DNA of 64,000 bases from Alisma plantago-aquatica (Eukaryota > Streptophyta > Magnoliopsida > Alismatales > Alismataceae), in NCBI GenBank assembly GCA_963693085.1, contig OY856409.1:1164048749-1164112748 (forward strand). Direction: 5' to 3'. Shown piece after piece: positions 10,988 through 24,720 of this stretch. Under the pieces are notes generated by a model. It saw nothing but the letters and a program-made list of their open reading frames with translations. It had not been told where the DNA came from and made no database searches. Each line of letters begins with the position of its first letter. The stretch's first letter is position 1. Made by a program: the position numbers and the translations under genes.

Positions 10988-13890
10988 TGTCACACCCTAA
11001 TTTTTAGAACCCAGTAAGTACATGATTAAGTTATTGGTGAAAAAAATATAGGATCGATTTATGGTTACAATAAGGTCCATTCAATTTTCATGATCTTTGG
11101 ATAAAAGGGAAAAGAACATGTAGATATGGTCTTTTCTACAGTTGGATCAGTTTTGATGTTTAAGAATCATTGAATCTGAAATTGATAATTTTTGTATGCT
11201 TGTTAGGATGCAATAATATCATGGTTTGAGTATGTTGAAGTTTGAGGTTAGTTTGGTCATTCAATTTGATAATAAGTAGAGTTGGGTTATATAATCATGT
11301 TCATTTAAGTTGAGGATATTTTGATGATTTTAATTATATATGATGGATGTGAATTAGGCTCTCACATGCAGATAATGATTAAATTAGGAGTAATGTTATG
11401 TTCCTTGATGATATATCGTAGACGCAGTACAATTTTGTGGAATTTTAGAGTTCAATTTATGATTCAATTTAGGTTGTTTGACTAATGAAATTACACACAC
11501 TATACCACACTAGTTTAGGGGATGATTTAGGTCTTGAGAATTTTCTACACAAAGATAACAACTATATTAGGTATTGGTCAAACTTTAGGATCAATTGGGT
11601 GCAAGGAGTAGATAATAGAAATTATAGACAAAACATGATATATTAAGGCCTAAATTACATAGAAAACCATGGAATTTGAAGATTGAACCACTGGTTCATG
11701 GCCAAGAGGCCAGTTTAGGTGAGTGTCTCTAGTTCAGTGAAGAGGCGCACAAGGAAAAAAATATAGTTTGCGATCCCTATTCTAAAAGAATAGGAACCGA
11801 TACAGAGTCCAGGGCATGGGAGAACCTCACAAGATAATCTAAGGGACGATTGGTATAAAAAGCCTCATATTCAACAAGTAAGGGATGATATGAGTTGCTT
11901 CTAGGGTTGTCTCATTATGAGAGAGAAATAGATGAGAAAATGAAGAAGAAAATGAGAAGGGCTGTCATGGAGGCAAAGGAGCATTCCAAGTTGGGTTTTC
12001 CAACCTTTTCTACTCAAGGATAAGAGTTCTAGCTACCAATGATGGGGATCCCAGGCCATAAGAGATGGTGGGTATCTAAGATAGAGATCTTTGCATGGTC
12101 CGTTCAGGTGCTCGCCGCAGAAGAGCATTGCAGCTGACAGAGAATAGAGGGCATAAGTGTAAGGACACAACTGTCGACGCTTGGTAGGTTAAGAAGACTC
12201 AGATCCAAACTAGGATATGTGAGGCACAAGGTTCTACTAGGTGCAAGTTGTGTTTCGATGGTGGTTTGATCTAAAACCAAAGGCTGGGATCGATTCAAAC
12301 TGAGGTATTTTCAAAAAATCATGTATTGAGACAGGGAACTCCAAATTTATCAAACTAGGTGTCTATAGAAAGATTATAATGTCTAGAATATTTCAAAAAT
12401 ATACTCAGATGGTGTTCATAATGTTTGATAGTTATTATATATTGATCAGTAAAAGATATATGATTTTAATGTCTTGAGAATTTTAAAATATAAAACAACT
12501 TTTGAAATTGCTGAATAATTTATAGTAAGTGCACTTTGATATTTTCAGATACTTTCAGATACCTAGTATTTATTATTCAGTTTAATTATATCTCAAACTT
12601 TTAGGCACATATGTCATATGTTTGATATCAGAATTTAAGTAAGTGATTTATTAAATAAGAGTTATAGATTAAGACTTATTCAAACAACAAGAATCTAGAT
12701 TACTCATTGTGAGTAGTCATAAATTATATCCACACACCTAATAAGAGTATTAGATCCAACCCCAATTATTTAGTAATTAAGATACATATTTAGATGTAGA
12801 CTCAAAGTTCAGATTTAGATTAAGTTCATGATTTAAGAGTAGAGATTTAGATCAAGAATTTAGTTTACTAAGTTTTTAGTTTCTAATAGAATAATTTTAA
12901 TGCATCAGTTAAGCAAGACAAACTTTTCAATATATTCATACTAGATTCAGATTTAGATTTAGATTCAAAATTCAGTACATGCTCAGTAATTAGTATTCAA
13001 TTTTAGTATAAGATAAGTTTAGATTTATAATTCAATAAGTTCAGATTTAAGGTCATCATTCAATAGCCCTAGGATGATTTAGAGGCATGTGTTGCTAATT
13101 CATAGGAGTTTCTACTTTAGTTTAGAGGTACTTCAGTACCAATTCATGGCATAGTCATGCCAATTAAAAGACTCCTCAATGTCATTCAGAGGCATGCAGT
13201 GTCAATTCATAGGTACTTCGACACCAATTCAAGGCATAGATATGCCAATTCAGGATGACTTATCATATAATGGTGCCCAAAAATCAAATAAAAGACATAA
13301 ATAAAAGATAACTAATTCAATATAAGTTTAGAACTTTTAGATATTAGTTCATTTAGTTATAGTATATTTATATTTATCTTATTAGAAATTCAATTCCACT
13401 TAATCTAACCTAGGTTTCCCTTTGTGCATGGCCGGAGACGAGATGTCTATAGGTACAAAGCTTTACGAGATAGTCATGACAAGATGATGCATTGACAATT
13501 TTAGGAGGTTTGCTTGGTGGGGTTCCATCTACACAATCCTATATTTAAGACAGGGCACATGTTTTAACATTATGTATACATTCTTTTTATAATAAGACAG
13601 AAATGTCTCAATCTTGTTCCAATATGAGTTGTAGTGCTCTTGGGTTACTGAACTTAATGTTTTTTTGTTATGTTTGTATCTTTCTTCCCAATAGTAGATG
13701 TCGTATGGCCAACAAGTAACAGATCAATCCATTTTCTCTAAAAAAAGTTTATTTTCCTAATAATTTATGAGAACATTTTTATACACAGTTTGTAATGGTT
13801 ATTATCTATTAGTATTGTTATGCATATCATGTTCATAACGCTCTCTAGTTGAATTTTTTTTATCCTCTGCTCATGTGATTTGAAAACAAT
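10988..13890 (+). mobile_element. 5' LTR of plus-strand gypsy element A
   Basis: About 2.9 kb, beginning TGTCACACCCTAATTTTTAG. It is followed by a good initiator-Met primer site at 13,892, so it is a 5' LTR. It is collinear with 16,317-16,551 (start only) and with the split copy 19,342-20,893 plus 30,587-31,832. The 3' boundary here is degraded: the partner copy ends GAGTGTTACA, whereas this one runs from GAAAACAAT straight into the primer site. The five bases before it are CACGG. It holds a hairpin array at 13,081-13,251. Confidence 0.85.
13081..13251. repeat. array of eight 20-bp hairpin units in gypsy LTR (copy 1)
   Basis: Eight units of about 20-22 bp, each made of a short inverted repeat followed by a spacer close to AATTCA. 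The clearest units are GGTACTTCAGTACC, GGCATAGTCATGCC and GGCATAGATATGCC. The arms differ from unit to unit while the ability to pair is largely kept. Some units here have lost pairing (for example GGTACTTCGACACC) where the other copy at 31,150-31,320 keeps it. Confidence 0.8.
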
Positions 13891-13891
13891 A

Positions 13892-13903
13892 TGGTATCAG
13901 AGC
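13892..13903 (+). other. primer binding site of gypsy element A
   Basis: TGGTATCAGAGC, an exact match to the initiator-Met tRNA complement commonly used by plant LTR retrotransposons. It follows the LTR end within a few bases. Confidence 0.9.
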
Positions 13904-16316
13904 AATAATGTAGATGACCACTAGGAAAATTCTCATATTTTTTGTTTAGATTGCCCCATTAGAAGCCAAGTGAGACTAGATAGATCTAAATAGATAGTTA
14001 CTATCTCTGGTTACAAAAGAAGTGAGTGAAACATAGTACAATCTAGGTTTGAGGTATAGTCATGTAATATAAGTTGAGATATGTATTAGGGTTAGTGTCT
14101 AGCTGCTTTGGAATTTTTATGGTAACTTCAGATTTGGATATAATATGCCCTCTCTTTTCCCCACCTATTTTTGGTACAAGATACAAGCTTATGGGGCTTT
14201 GCAAAGGGGATGTTAAATGCATAAAATACATTCTTATTATACTTGTCTCACACTTTCTAGTACATAAGGTATGTGACATGTTTACTATCAAGTGAGATAA
14301 ATATGGTAAGCCATTGCACCTTCAAATGTGTGACCGGTCGACATGCATCTGGAGGTGAAAAAAAAAGTTGACACAAAAAGTTTGAGGTAGATGACCACCT
14401 AAACCTAATCGTATACATGTTAGAACCCTAGAATGCATAGCAGAGGTTGGTATTTTGAAACATATGAGGTCTTGGCTTTAAAGTGGAATAATGGTTAGAG
14501 GGAGGTGAGGTCTTTTTACCACTATACCTGATAAGAATTAGGGAACTCTTGATGTCCTTAGGACCTCCATCCCAAGGAGGATTTGCAGTTGCACGTCGAT
14601 TCATGACAGATGTTAAAGAAAATGCTTAACGATAATAGAATTTATATTATAACCTAAGTTTAAGCTTAATGTATGAGGATTTATAGAGGTGACTAAAAGT
14701 CTTTAAGGTGATACATGAGGATGATTTAAGCATATGGTGATGCAAGATACATGATAGTATGGATGATTGATCTAGGATCACCTTAATATTGATTTTACAT
14801 ATTTTTTACATGAGATAGAGCCTAGAAAAGCTAAGGTTTTATTTAGTATTCTTGAGGATATGAATGGTTTCATTAAAAAGTAGTGATTATTAGTACCTTG
14901 GGTTCACCAAACCTATAGAACTATGATAAGATAAAGAAATTCATTAAGGTTAATGTTAAGGAAGTAATGTAAGTTTTTGGTTCCCAATCTAGGCGAACTC
15001 TATGGTAAAATGGACACATAGATGTACTAATTACTAAGATGTCAGATTTTGTGAAGAATTCACCATATATAAGTTGCTAACTTCAAGTGCAAGATTATGA
15101 TAACAATGAAGAATCATTAAACAACATTTAATGCTTCATCCTCCACAATATTGAAACCCTAGCTTGGTTTCTTAAGAGAAAGGATAAACTACAACTTTGA
15201 CCATAGTATTTTGAAGGTTGGTAATCCATATCAAGATGGTTAATGGATCTTATCATCTAAGAAGATAACAAGGACTCAGAGATTTGTACCCGTTGGAAAG
15301 GTCATTTTGACCTAACAATTTAGTATATGGGTAGAGGAGAAGGGAATTTGAATGACTTGAGCGTGGGATTTCAGTAACTAAAGTTAGTGGTCTATACCCA
15401 TGAGTATGCACTTCTAAGATCAATATATTTATGTGTTTCTTAAATAGCACTTTCATGAGTTGTGTGATCCAATATTATAAGATATTAAGACGAGACACAC
15501 AAAAATATTTTTGTAGTTTTATGGCTACATCCTTACTGTGCCTAAGGTCTGAGGTAGAGATAGGTTAATAAGATCCTCAAAATAATTAAGATCTACGATC
15601 TAAGTAAATCACATGATTTTTAATTTTAGATGATCAAGTAGAGTGACATTCTATGATGCATGTGATTTATACTACAAGTAAAGATTTTTCCTGCTCATAT
15701 CTGATAATGATTAAAATTCATGAAATTAGTTCATGCAAAGATTAATTGAATATATTTCTATAAAATTTCATAGTAATATTTCATAATGAAGATTAAGACT
15801 GATAGATCAGATTATATTAAGGTTTAAGATTTAATCTCATGTAAGACCATGAGATAACAATGCATTAAGATCCATATAAGATTAGATTAGTTTTGATGAA
15901 ATGAGATTATGAAATTGGACTCAGGCGCCTAGTGTAGGCCACTGTAGATACATAAATCATGCCTTTTGTGTAGGTTATGTGCCCCAAGGACATTAGTGCA
16001 AGTCACGAGACCCATGTACTAGAGTACAAGTCCGTAAAGAAAAATACGTTAAAATAAAGAACTAGGAGTAAAGAAAAGTGGTCATTTATGCTTAAGAATT
16101 TCACACAGACTTTCATGATGGTTGTACATGCTAATTGGATAAGGTTGTTAGACATGGTTAATTATCCATGAGTAGGCCACACTTGGAAGGTGCCCACTAG
16201 ACTTATGACAATCATCAAGAGTTAGTCTATGCAAGGCATGTGAAACCCTAAGGTGGGTAGCCTACTATAGTTTAGTCAAATTTCAAGGACAAAGTTCCCA
16301 AAAAGGTGGGTAGTAT
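13904..16316 (+). mobile_element. internal region of gypsy element A, heavily decayed
   Basis: About 2.4 kb between the primer site and the second LTR start. I find no gag, protease, RT or integrase motif that I can defend in any frame; open stretches are below 85 codons and look random. The last bases before the next LTR (AAAAAGGTGGGTAGTAT at 16,300-16,316, preceded by a TTTCAAGGACAAAGTTCC phrase) resemble the usual end of pol plus polypurine tract of plant chromovirus-type gypsy elements. At 2.4 kb the interior is far shorter than a full gag-pol, so most of it has been deleted. Confidence 0.6.
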
Positions 16317-16551
16317 TGTCACACCCTAACTTTTAGAACCTAGTAAGTACATGATTAAGTGATTGGTGAAATTAATATATGATTGATTTATGGTTACAAT
16401 AAGGTTCCATTCAATTTTTATGTTATTTGGATATAAGAGAAAAGAACATGTAGAAAGGGGTCTCTTGTGTAATTGGTTCAATTTTGATGTTTAAGAATCA
16501 TTGAATCTGAAATTGAGAATTTTGTATGCTTATTAAGATGCAAGAATATCA
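16317..16551 (+). mobile_element. truncated 3' LTR of gypsy element A
   Basis: First 235 bp of the LTR (TGTCACACCCTAACTTTTAG), collinear with 10,988 onward. Similarity ends at about 16,551, where LINE sequence encoding an SDHVSLLI motif begins. This abrupt LTR-to-LINE switch is not a LINE insertion with a tail; it looks like a duplication or recombination junction. Confidence 0.85.
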
Positions 16552-19341
16552 GATCATGTGTCATTACTCATCACTTCTGATAGAAGGGAGCTATTTCTTC
16601 TTTTTTGAACCAATGTGGTTATCAGAAGAGGGAAGTGCTGAAACAATCAAAGACCAATAGGGTACCTTCACTCCGAAAAAAATGAAGCATGTGGTGAAAA
16701 ACTGGGAGCATGCATAACAAAAAAATTTGTGGACCTCAGAAAGAAAATATAGGAGGTAGAGAAAAAGCTAAACTTGAACAAAAAAAACGGTCATATGATG
16801 GAGTCCTTACAAGGTGCAAGGCTCTTGCTCAGGAATTAGAGTATTGGAATAAGCAAGAAGATAGTTACTGGTTTGCTAGAGTAAGGGTATACGAAATGAT
16901 GGCAGACGACAAGAATACTTCATATTTTCATCACAAAGCATATCAGAGGAAAAAGAGGAACAAAATTTTGAGAATCAAAGACAAACATGGAATATGGCAA
17001 TCTAAAGAAGAAGAGATAGAGAAAGTGGTGATTAATTTTTTTAAAGATCTTTTCAGCACTTGAAACCCAATGGGCATGGAGGAGGCAACTCAAGCTATGC
17101 AATGAAGGATTCCTGACTACATAAATTAGAAACTAGAAAAGAACATTACAAATTAAGAAATTTGGCAAACCCTAAATTAGATGCAACCTAACAAAGCACC
17201 GGGACCAGAGGACACGAAGCCAATTTTTTAAATTTTTTTTTGGCATGTCATTGGTAAGCGTGTGGCAAATTACATCGAAGGTTGGTGGAAAAATGACCAA
17301 AATATTTCCGAAGTAAACTCAAAACATGTAGTCCTAATCCCAGAAGTCCAGAAGCCAATAGAAATGTTTGAATACATGCCGATTAGCCTATGTAATGGGT
17401 TTATAAGATAGCATCAAAAGTCATGGATAACATACTCAAGCCCCTCATGGACAATATTGTGACGGAAAATCAAAGTGCCTTTATCATACGAAGGATGATT
17501 ATTGACAATGTTCTGGTGTGTTATAAACTCTTACACAAGATGAAGACATGGACTAAAAACAAAAAATGGAGCATGACTCTAAAGCTAGAAATGTCCAAAG
17601 AATATGACTGAGTTAAATGGAGTTTCCTTGATTTTGTATAGCAGAAGTTGGGTTTTGGTGCAAAGTGGAGAAAAAAATCTAAGTGCATCTATAGTCATTC
17701 AGTCTTTATCAACATAGATCACTCCAAGAAGATATTTCATTTTTGTAGATTATGCCAGGGTGGCCCTATCACCCCTTATCTTTTTTATTTTATGTGTTGA
17801 AGCTTTCTCCACTTCCTTAAAATGCAGTAGAAAATAATCTCTTGCACAACATCAAAGTTAGCAGATCTGTGCTTTGTATCTCTCACAATTTTTTTGCATA
17901 TGACAACATACTTTTAAATTGAGCTACTAGTCATGAATACCTGAGTATAACTAATGTCATTATCCAGTATGAACAAGCATTAGGTCAGAAGATAAATCTC
18001 TAAAAGAAGGAGGTAGTGTTTAGAAAAAGTGTGAAGGTAGAAACCAAAAGCAAATTGAAAGGGCTCTTAAAATATCATGAAGTAGAAAGACACACTATAT
18101 ATTTGTGTTTTCCAACAACCATGGGGAGATCTAGAAAGCAAACTTTCAACTTTATCAAATAAATGGTGTGGAAGAAGCTACAAGGCTGGAAAGAAAAACT
18201 ATTACCAAAGCCAGGAAAAGAAGTACTCATTAAGGTGGTTGCACGGGCGATCCCATCTTATATCATGAGTATCTTCCAGATACCGAGTAGCATTCTAGAT
18301 GATATCCAGAGTAGTATCGCTAGATTCTGGTAGGGAGAAAAAGCACAAAAAGGAAAATATCGTGGATTTACTAGGCAAAGCTATGCAAGACAAAGAGAGA
18401 TGGGGGATTGGGCTTCTGAGACATGCATGCTCTCAACCAAGTACTCCTTCTAAAGTAGGTATGCAGACTATTAACAAATCTGGACTCACTAGCTTATAAG
18501 GATCTAAAAACCAGATACTTCTCGAGAATATATTTCCTTGAAGCCACGAGAGGACATAATCCAAACTAAACGTGGAGATGTCTGTTGGGAGCAAAACTAT
18601 TTGGCTTGGAAGGTTTTCTATGGAGAGTAGGTGATGGAGCACATGTTAATATCTGGAAGGATATATGGGTTTAGAATAGATTTGCCTCTCTTGAGGGATC
18701 CTACAACCATAATGAGGATATGCCAGTTCTAGTCGCTGATCTAATTGATAGAACAACAAGATCGTGGAAAATAGATGACTTACACACCCTCTTCCCTCAC
18801 ACCATTTGTATAGAGATAATGAATACTCTTCTCAGCCCCAGATTCCTAGAACATATCTCATTCTGGTGGCTTGATCCTAAAGGGGTAATCACTACAAAGA
18901 CCGCTTACTGGCTAAGCCATCTAGGTAAGTGTGAGTTAATTCATAGCCAATGAAAATCAAATGACAAAGTCTGGAACATTGTTTGGAAGTCAGCATGGCC
19001 ACCAAAGATGTCTTAGCTATTGTGACACACTTGTACTGGTGGTTTGGATACAAAAGGTAGACTAAAGGATAGGTATTGTGACACATATGGGATATGCCTG
19101 CTCTATATCGGGGAGAAGGAGACAATACTGCACATGCTCTTTACCTTCCCAGAAACTTGGAAGATATGGGAAGCTAGCCAGACACACATTTATTGGGTAA
19201 CATGGTTGGTACACATCCTAGCGAAGTAGTTACACTGCTATATGACTGACTCACGTGAGAAGAGATGGATACAACTATACATTTATGTGGGGAATATGGA
19301 ATTCTTGAAACAACACTATTTTGGGGAACAAACCTGTATGG
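16552..19341 (+). pseudogene. L1-type LINE remnant: endonuclease end, RT, zinc finger
   Basis: Non-LTR retrotransposon ORF2 remnant on the plus strand. In order: SDHVSLLI (end of the AP endonuclease domain) at 16,552; the linker with SYFHHKAYQRKKRNKI at about 16,915-16,970; reverse transcriptase with NKAPGPED near 17,190, an ENQSAFI motif at about 17,465 and the catalytic box at 17,893-17,904; then GWKEKLLPKPGKEVLIK near 18,187; WRVGDGAHVNIWKD at about 18,620; and a zf-RVT-like segment at 18,880-19,200. The catalytic box reads FAYD instead of F/YADD, so the first of the two catalytic aspartates is Tyr. Many stops and frameshifts occur. The coding sequence is cut at 19,341 by a gypsy LTR and resumes at 31,833. 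Confidence 0.85.
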
Positions 19342-20893
19342 TGTCACACCCTAATTTTTAGAACCCAATAAGTACATGATTAAGTTATTGGTGAAATCAA
19401 TATAGGATTTATTTATGCTTACAATAAGGTTCCATTTTTTCATGATATTTGGATAAAAGGGAAAATAACATGTAGAATGTATTTTGTGCAATTCATTTAG
19501 TTTTGATGTTTAAGACTCATTGAATCTCAAACTAAGAATTTTGTATGCTTGTTAAGGTGCAATACTGTCATGGTTCAAGTATGGTGAAGTTTGATGTTAG
19601 TTTGGTCATTCAATTTGATGATAAATAGAGTTAGATTATATAATCATGTACACTTAAGTTGAGGATAGTCTAATGATTTTAATCATATATGGTGGATGTG
19701 AATTAGGCTCTCACTTGCAAGCAGTGATTAAATTTGGAGTGATGTTATGTTCCTTGATGATATATAGTATATGTAGTCCAATTTTGTTGAAGTTTAGAGT
19801 TCAATTTATGATTCAATTTAGGTTGCATGACTAGTGAAATCACACATACTATACCCACTAGTTTAGGTGGTGATTTAGGTCTTGAAATTTTTTACATAAA
19901 GACAACAACTATATCAAGTATTGGTCAAATTTTGGGACCAATTGGGTGCAAGGAGTAGCTTATAAAATTTTATAAGGAGCATGAAATATTAAGGACTAAC
20001 TTAGAAGGTTAACTAGGGAATTTGAAGATTGAACCACTGGTTCATGGCCAAGAGGCCGATTCAGCTGAGTGTGGTCGGTTCACTGAAGAGGTGCATAAGG
20101 AAAAAATGAGGGTTTGTGATCCATATTCTAGAATAACAGGACTCGATATAGAGTTCATGGCATGGGAGGACCTCATAGGATAATATAGGGAGGAGTGGTA
20201 TAAAAAGCATCATATTCAACAAGTAAGGGATGATAAGAGTTCACTTCTAGGGTTGTCTCACTTTGAGAGAGAAATAAATGGAAAAATGAAGAAGCAGATG
20301 AGTAGGGATGCCATGGTGAAAAAGGAATATGCCGTGTTGGGTTTTCCAACCTTTTCTCCTCAAGGATCAGAGTTCCAACCACCTATGACTGGGATCGTAG
20401 GGCCTCAATCAAGGGTGGGTATTAGAGGCTGAGATCTTTGCCATGGGCTGTTCAAGTGCTCTTCGTAGACAAGCATTGTGGGTGACTGAGAACAAAGTGC
20501 ACGGGTGAGAGGACATAGCGGTCAAGACTTGGTGGGTTAATAAGACTCAGATCCAACCTAGGATCCACAAGACACAAGGTTCTGCTAGGCACAAGTTGTG
20601 TTTTAATGGTGGTCAGATCTAAAACCAAAGGCCGAAATGGATTCAAACTGAGGTATTTTCAAGAATTCATATATTGAGATAGGGAACTCATAATTTATCA
20701 AACAAGGTGTCTATAGAAACATTATAATATCTAGAAACTTGCACAAATATACTCAGATAATTTTTTCAACGTTTGATAGTTATCATATATTGATTAGTTT
20801 AAGATATATGATTTTAATGTTTTGAGCATTAGCAATAGCAACTGACTTCAGAAATTGATGAATAATTTATAGTAAGTGTATTTGATATTTTCA
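19342..20893 (+). mobile_element. gypsy A LTR, second copy, left part
   Basis: Begins TGTCACACCCTAATTTTTAG and is collinear with 10,988 to about 12,545. It stops after TTTGATATTTTCA at 20,893; the remaining LTR is found at 30,587. Five bases before it read TATGG, against CACGG before the first copy and CACGA after the far end at 31,832. No internal region lies between its halves apart from later insertions, so this copy is best read as a solo LTR. Confidence 0.85.
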
Positions 20894-21242
20894 ATATGAT
20901 TACAAGGCCCGATCTATCTTATTTCAAGTTTTACCTAAGTTTTTTTGATATAAACCCTAATAAGGGTATTATGGGTATTTCACCCATGAATTAACTATAA
21001 AACGAAATGATATTCTATATGAACTTTACTACACTATATGATTGGTACTTCTAAGGTTTTTATATAGTTTCGTATATAATTGGATCAATATTTAGTTTTT
21101 GGGCCTAAGTGGCCATTAAGTAAGATGGTTTATGATTATTAGAGAAACAACATGTATTTAATATGTCCATTTTTTCATGGAAAATGATTTTAACTTTATT
21201 TTCATCTGATTTTATAAGTAAGTTAGTACAAACAGTATATGA
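20894..21242. other. left flank of the insert in the split LTR, unassigned
   Basis: About 350 bp absent from the other LTR copy. With 30,051-30,586 it makes about 885 bp of sequence around the Athila-type element. No gene or terminal repeat was recognised. It could be an older insertion, or ancestral LTR sequence that the first copy lost by deletion. Confidence 0.4.
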
Positions 21243-22847
21243 TGTTCACATATTATATACACTTTTTGCTCATTCTCTTAGTCCATTTTGTTCCCAATTT
21301 GGCCTCTAATCATACTCAATTTGTCACCATTTTAGTTATTTTACTCTCCTTGTGTTTGTGATCACACGTACATGATTTAGATGGAGAAATGGTTAATCCA
21401 ACCATAATACAACCTTAGTTGGATACCCAAAGAGTTTGCATGCTTGACAGAGTTGATTTTGAAGAAGTTAAAGAAGATACAACTTGTGCTATTTTCCATA
21501 GGGTGTGTAAGTTTACAGAAACTTGAGACCCCAACTACATAGAAAAAGACACAACATGTTGCTACTAAAACACGACGTGTTTGCATGTTCCAAAAACATA
21601 TTTCAAAGTTCTACCAACCCACCCGACGTCTATTAATTCAGACACACTGTGTGTAATTCGCTCAGGTCAACTTCAGGTTGTAGCTACACGATGTGTCTTT
21701 CAGTGACACACCTCCTCACGAGAATAGTTTCACACGACAGTTATATGGTGTGACACGACATGTCATCCACTGAACATGTCGTGTCTTTGTTAGTTTCTAC
21801 AAAATTTGAAAAGAACCATCCCTCATTTTAAATATGAGAATAGCCACATGGGATGATTATATCTCATCATATGAAACACTCTATGACCAAATAACAATGC
21901 AGAGAAAAAGGAGGGTGATTTTGGGGAGGAAGAAGAGGTTTCTTGGGAAAGAGCCTCCATTCTTCACCATTTCTTCTCCAAGGAGTACAAAAGAGCTTCT
22001 CTACTCCATCCAAACTTTCAGGGGAAGGAAATCAGTCCAAGTAGAAGCAGTTATAAGGGTGGAATTCCATCCTCAAGCTAGACTTTTACCTCATCTCACT
22101 TTACTCTTTTGTTTTCCTTTGCTTTTCCTCTCTCTAGTCATGGCAAACTCAAAAATTTGTGCCTTATACTTGTGTTTCTTCACTATGTGTGAGTAGAACC
22201 CTTATACTTGGGCATGGGAGAGTAGCTCCCATTCTGTTACACATGTGAACTTGTAATTCTAAACTAATGTTAGTTAATTTGATTCTCCAAGAGTTTCTAT
22301 AGTGTTATTTTCTTGTATGTTTTCCTGGCCATCAAACCTACATGTATTATTCTTCTTTATGAAATTTGGGAGAATGTATAGGGGAGTATGGAGTAGTTCT
22401 CTTGGAAACAAAATATCGATCACGAGAGTGGCTAGGGTACATTGAGGATCCTAGGTTGTAGTTCAAATCTGAGCATAAGCACAAGAGTACTATGTAAAGA
22501 TGAGAACCTCATAAGGATGTGTATGACTAGGACAACCTCCTTCCAAGCTAATTCACATGTTAATTTCATAGATGCATATGAGTAATAGTGTGGAATCGAA
22601 ATCCTATGACCAAGATATTCTAAAATCTGATCTTAATCCTCTTAGTTTAGTTCTTGGTCCTTTCATTGCAAGTTATTAGATCATAATCAAACTCAACTTT
22701 TGCAAACTGATCTAGAATGTTGAACAGTAACATGCTTGTGCCTAATAGTGTCTTTCTCCCTTGGACAATATGATTACTACACACACCTGTATACTTGTGA
22801 GGTAGTTCTCATGTTTATATTTATTAAAACTTGCACATTTAAGCTAA
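21243..22847 (+). mobile_element. 5' LTR of Athila-type element X
   Basis: About 1.6 kb, starting TGTTCACATATTATATACAC and collinear with 28,429-30,050. It is followed by an Athila-type primer site. It contains several copies of a short near-palindrome of the form ACACRNNRTGT at 21,480-21,790. An open stretch of 120 codons at 21,834-22,196 has no recognisable product, and its counterpart in the other LTR is broken, so I do not call it a gene. Confidence 0.85.
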
Positions 22848-22855
22848 AAGGTTTT

Positions 22856-22873
22856 TGGCGACGTTGCTAGAGA
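22856..22873 (+). other. Athila-type primer binding site
   Basis: TGGCGACGTTGCTAGAGA. It resembles the TGGCGCCGTTGCCGGGGA site (tRNA-Asp type) typical of Athila/Tat elements, with a few C-to-T or C-to-A changes. It lies within ten bases of the LTR end and supports the family assignment independently of the coding remnants. Confidence 0.8.
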
Positions 22874-23011
22874 GCATCAATATTTCTATTAGAGTAAGAG
22901 GTGCTAACTAGTAAGAGACACTAGATCATTCACACATTATTTCATCATTTATATCATCTATCTTTCTATTGTTTGTAAGTGTTCTAACTACTTGTGAATT
23001 TGTAGGACTGC

Positions 23012-24720
23012 GTGCGAACATCAAAACATGATCTTCAACCATCAGTGTTTCTAGACCCAGAAATCGAGCACACTCTTACCAACCATAGACGAGAAAGGAG
23101 GAGTGAAGAGTCTCAAATCATGGGAGATTCACAACCACCATCACTACATTCTTCACCACGATCTTCAGTGGATCGTAAAGAACCAATCATGGAAGATGGA
23201 AATCCTTTTGCCGTTCCATCTGCAATCAACATCAGTGGGGCTATCAACAACCCACATATTGAGGCAAACAACTTCTCCATTTGACCGACAATCATGCAAG
23301 TGATTCAACATAATTGCTTTGGATGGACTCCCATGGAAGATCCCAACCTTCATATATCTAAATTCTTGCAATATCTGAATACTTTCAAGATTAATGGCGT
23401 TGCTCATGAAGGTATACACCTACTATTGTTTTCAGTATCTGTACAAGAAAGAGCGAAGGTGTGGCTCTCTTCTTTAGTAAGAAAATCTATCAATAGTTGG
23501 GATGAACTACTTAAAGTTTTTCTAGACAAGTATTTCTGACCAAGAAAGACGACTCAATTGAGAAGCCAATTGACCAATTTCACTCAACAAGATGGAGAGA
23601 CTTTGTATGATTCATGAGAAAATTTTGAATATCTCCAACTTCTTTGCTCTCATTAAGGTCTAAGAAACTGGATGCTACTTCAATCATTCTATAATGGTCT
23701 TTAATATAATACCAGGATGTCTATAGCTTCTGTAGCCAAAGAAACTCTCATGAATAAATCTTATAGGTAGGCCATGATATAATAGATGATATGGCAAACA
23801 ATCATTGTCAATGGATTTCTAAAAGGAGTACTCAACCACCCTCATCTTCTATTGCTTCCAGGAAACAATAAGGAGCCCATGATATTGAAGTAGTTGATCT
23901 GATTTCTGCAAAGATAGATGCCCTCACTCAAATGTTTGAAAGCTTGCACACTCAACCAACTAAAACTATGAATCTTATTCATGATGAAAATTGGACTTTG
24001 GGACAGGTATCTTCTCTTAGATGCCCTTCTTTATTCCCTTCCGAGGAGATTGTAGAGTAGTGAAATATTGTAGGCAACTATGGGAATAAAAAAATCTACA
24101 ACTAATCCTCCTGTTCTAGGTCAAACTCTTTCTCTAACACCCTATGCACAGGGTGGATGATAAGTTTAGCAGGAAGTTTGAACAGGCGAACATAGTATGT
24201 CTCTGCACTTAATATTTCAATCCCCATCACTTAACCAACAATTTTGAACTATTCCAACTCTTACAACCTAGGTTGGAGAGACCACCCAAAATTTTCCTAT
24301 CGCAACAATAACAATTAGAATCCTCAACCAACTCAGAACAATCAACCACAATTTGTTGTGAACAGACCATCCACAATCAACAATCCCCCAGGGTTCAATA
24401 ACAATAGCTAGAATTTCAACCAACTCCAGTCATATTCAAAACCTAATTTTGATTCACTTCTAGAGAACTTTGTCTCATGTTAGATCAAGCAAAATGAAGA
24501 ATTACGTCTACAAGAAAAACTGATGAAAGACACCATGTAACCGATTTCTGACAAAGTGGATGGCATGGCTATGCACACAAATATACTAGAGAATCAAGTT
24601 GCTCAACAAACCCTTACAAATCAACAAACCCCTATAAGATCCCTTCCTAGACAACTTCAATTAAACCAAAAAGATAAAGGGAAGTTTGTTGTATCCAACT
24701 CCTTATCAGGAGCACACTGA
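23012..24720 (+). pseudogene. Athila-type gag remnant
   Basis: Capsid-type gag. The frame from 23,012 reaches a TGA at 23,282 and continues in the same frame at 23,285 into VIQHNCFGWTPMEDPNLHI and WDELLKVFLDKYF (to 23,536). This is the typical Athila gag order: IEANNF, QFGG..EDPN, W.EL...FL.KYF. After a second TGA (23,537-23,539) the similarity goes on with KTTQLRSQLTNF, DGETLYDS and SFYNGL, and then a Gln/Asn-rich C-terminal part to about 24,720 in mixed frames. I count many stops beyond 23,600. The product would be the structural core protein; this copy cannot make it. Confidence 0.8.

Noticed and set aside
21834..22196. 120-codon open frame in the Athila LTR
   Set aside because: The matching part of the 3' LTR is broken and no domain is visible.
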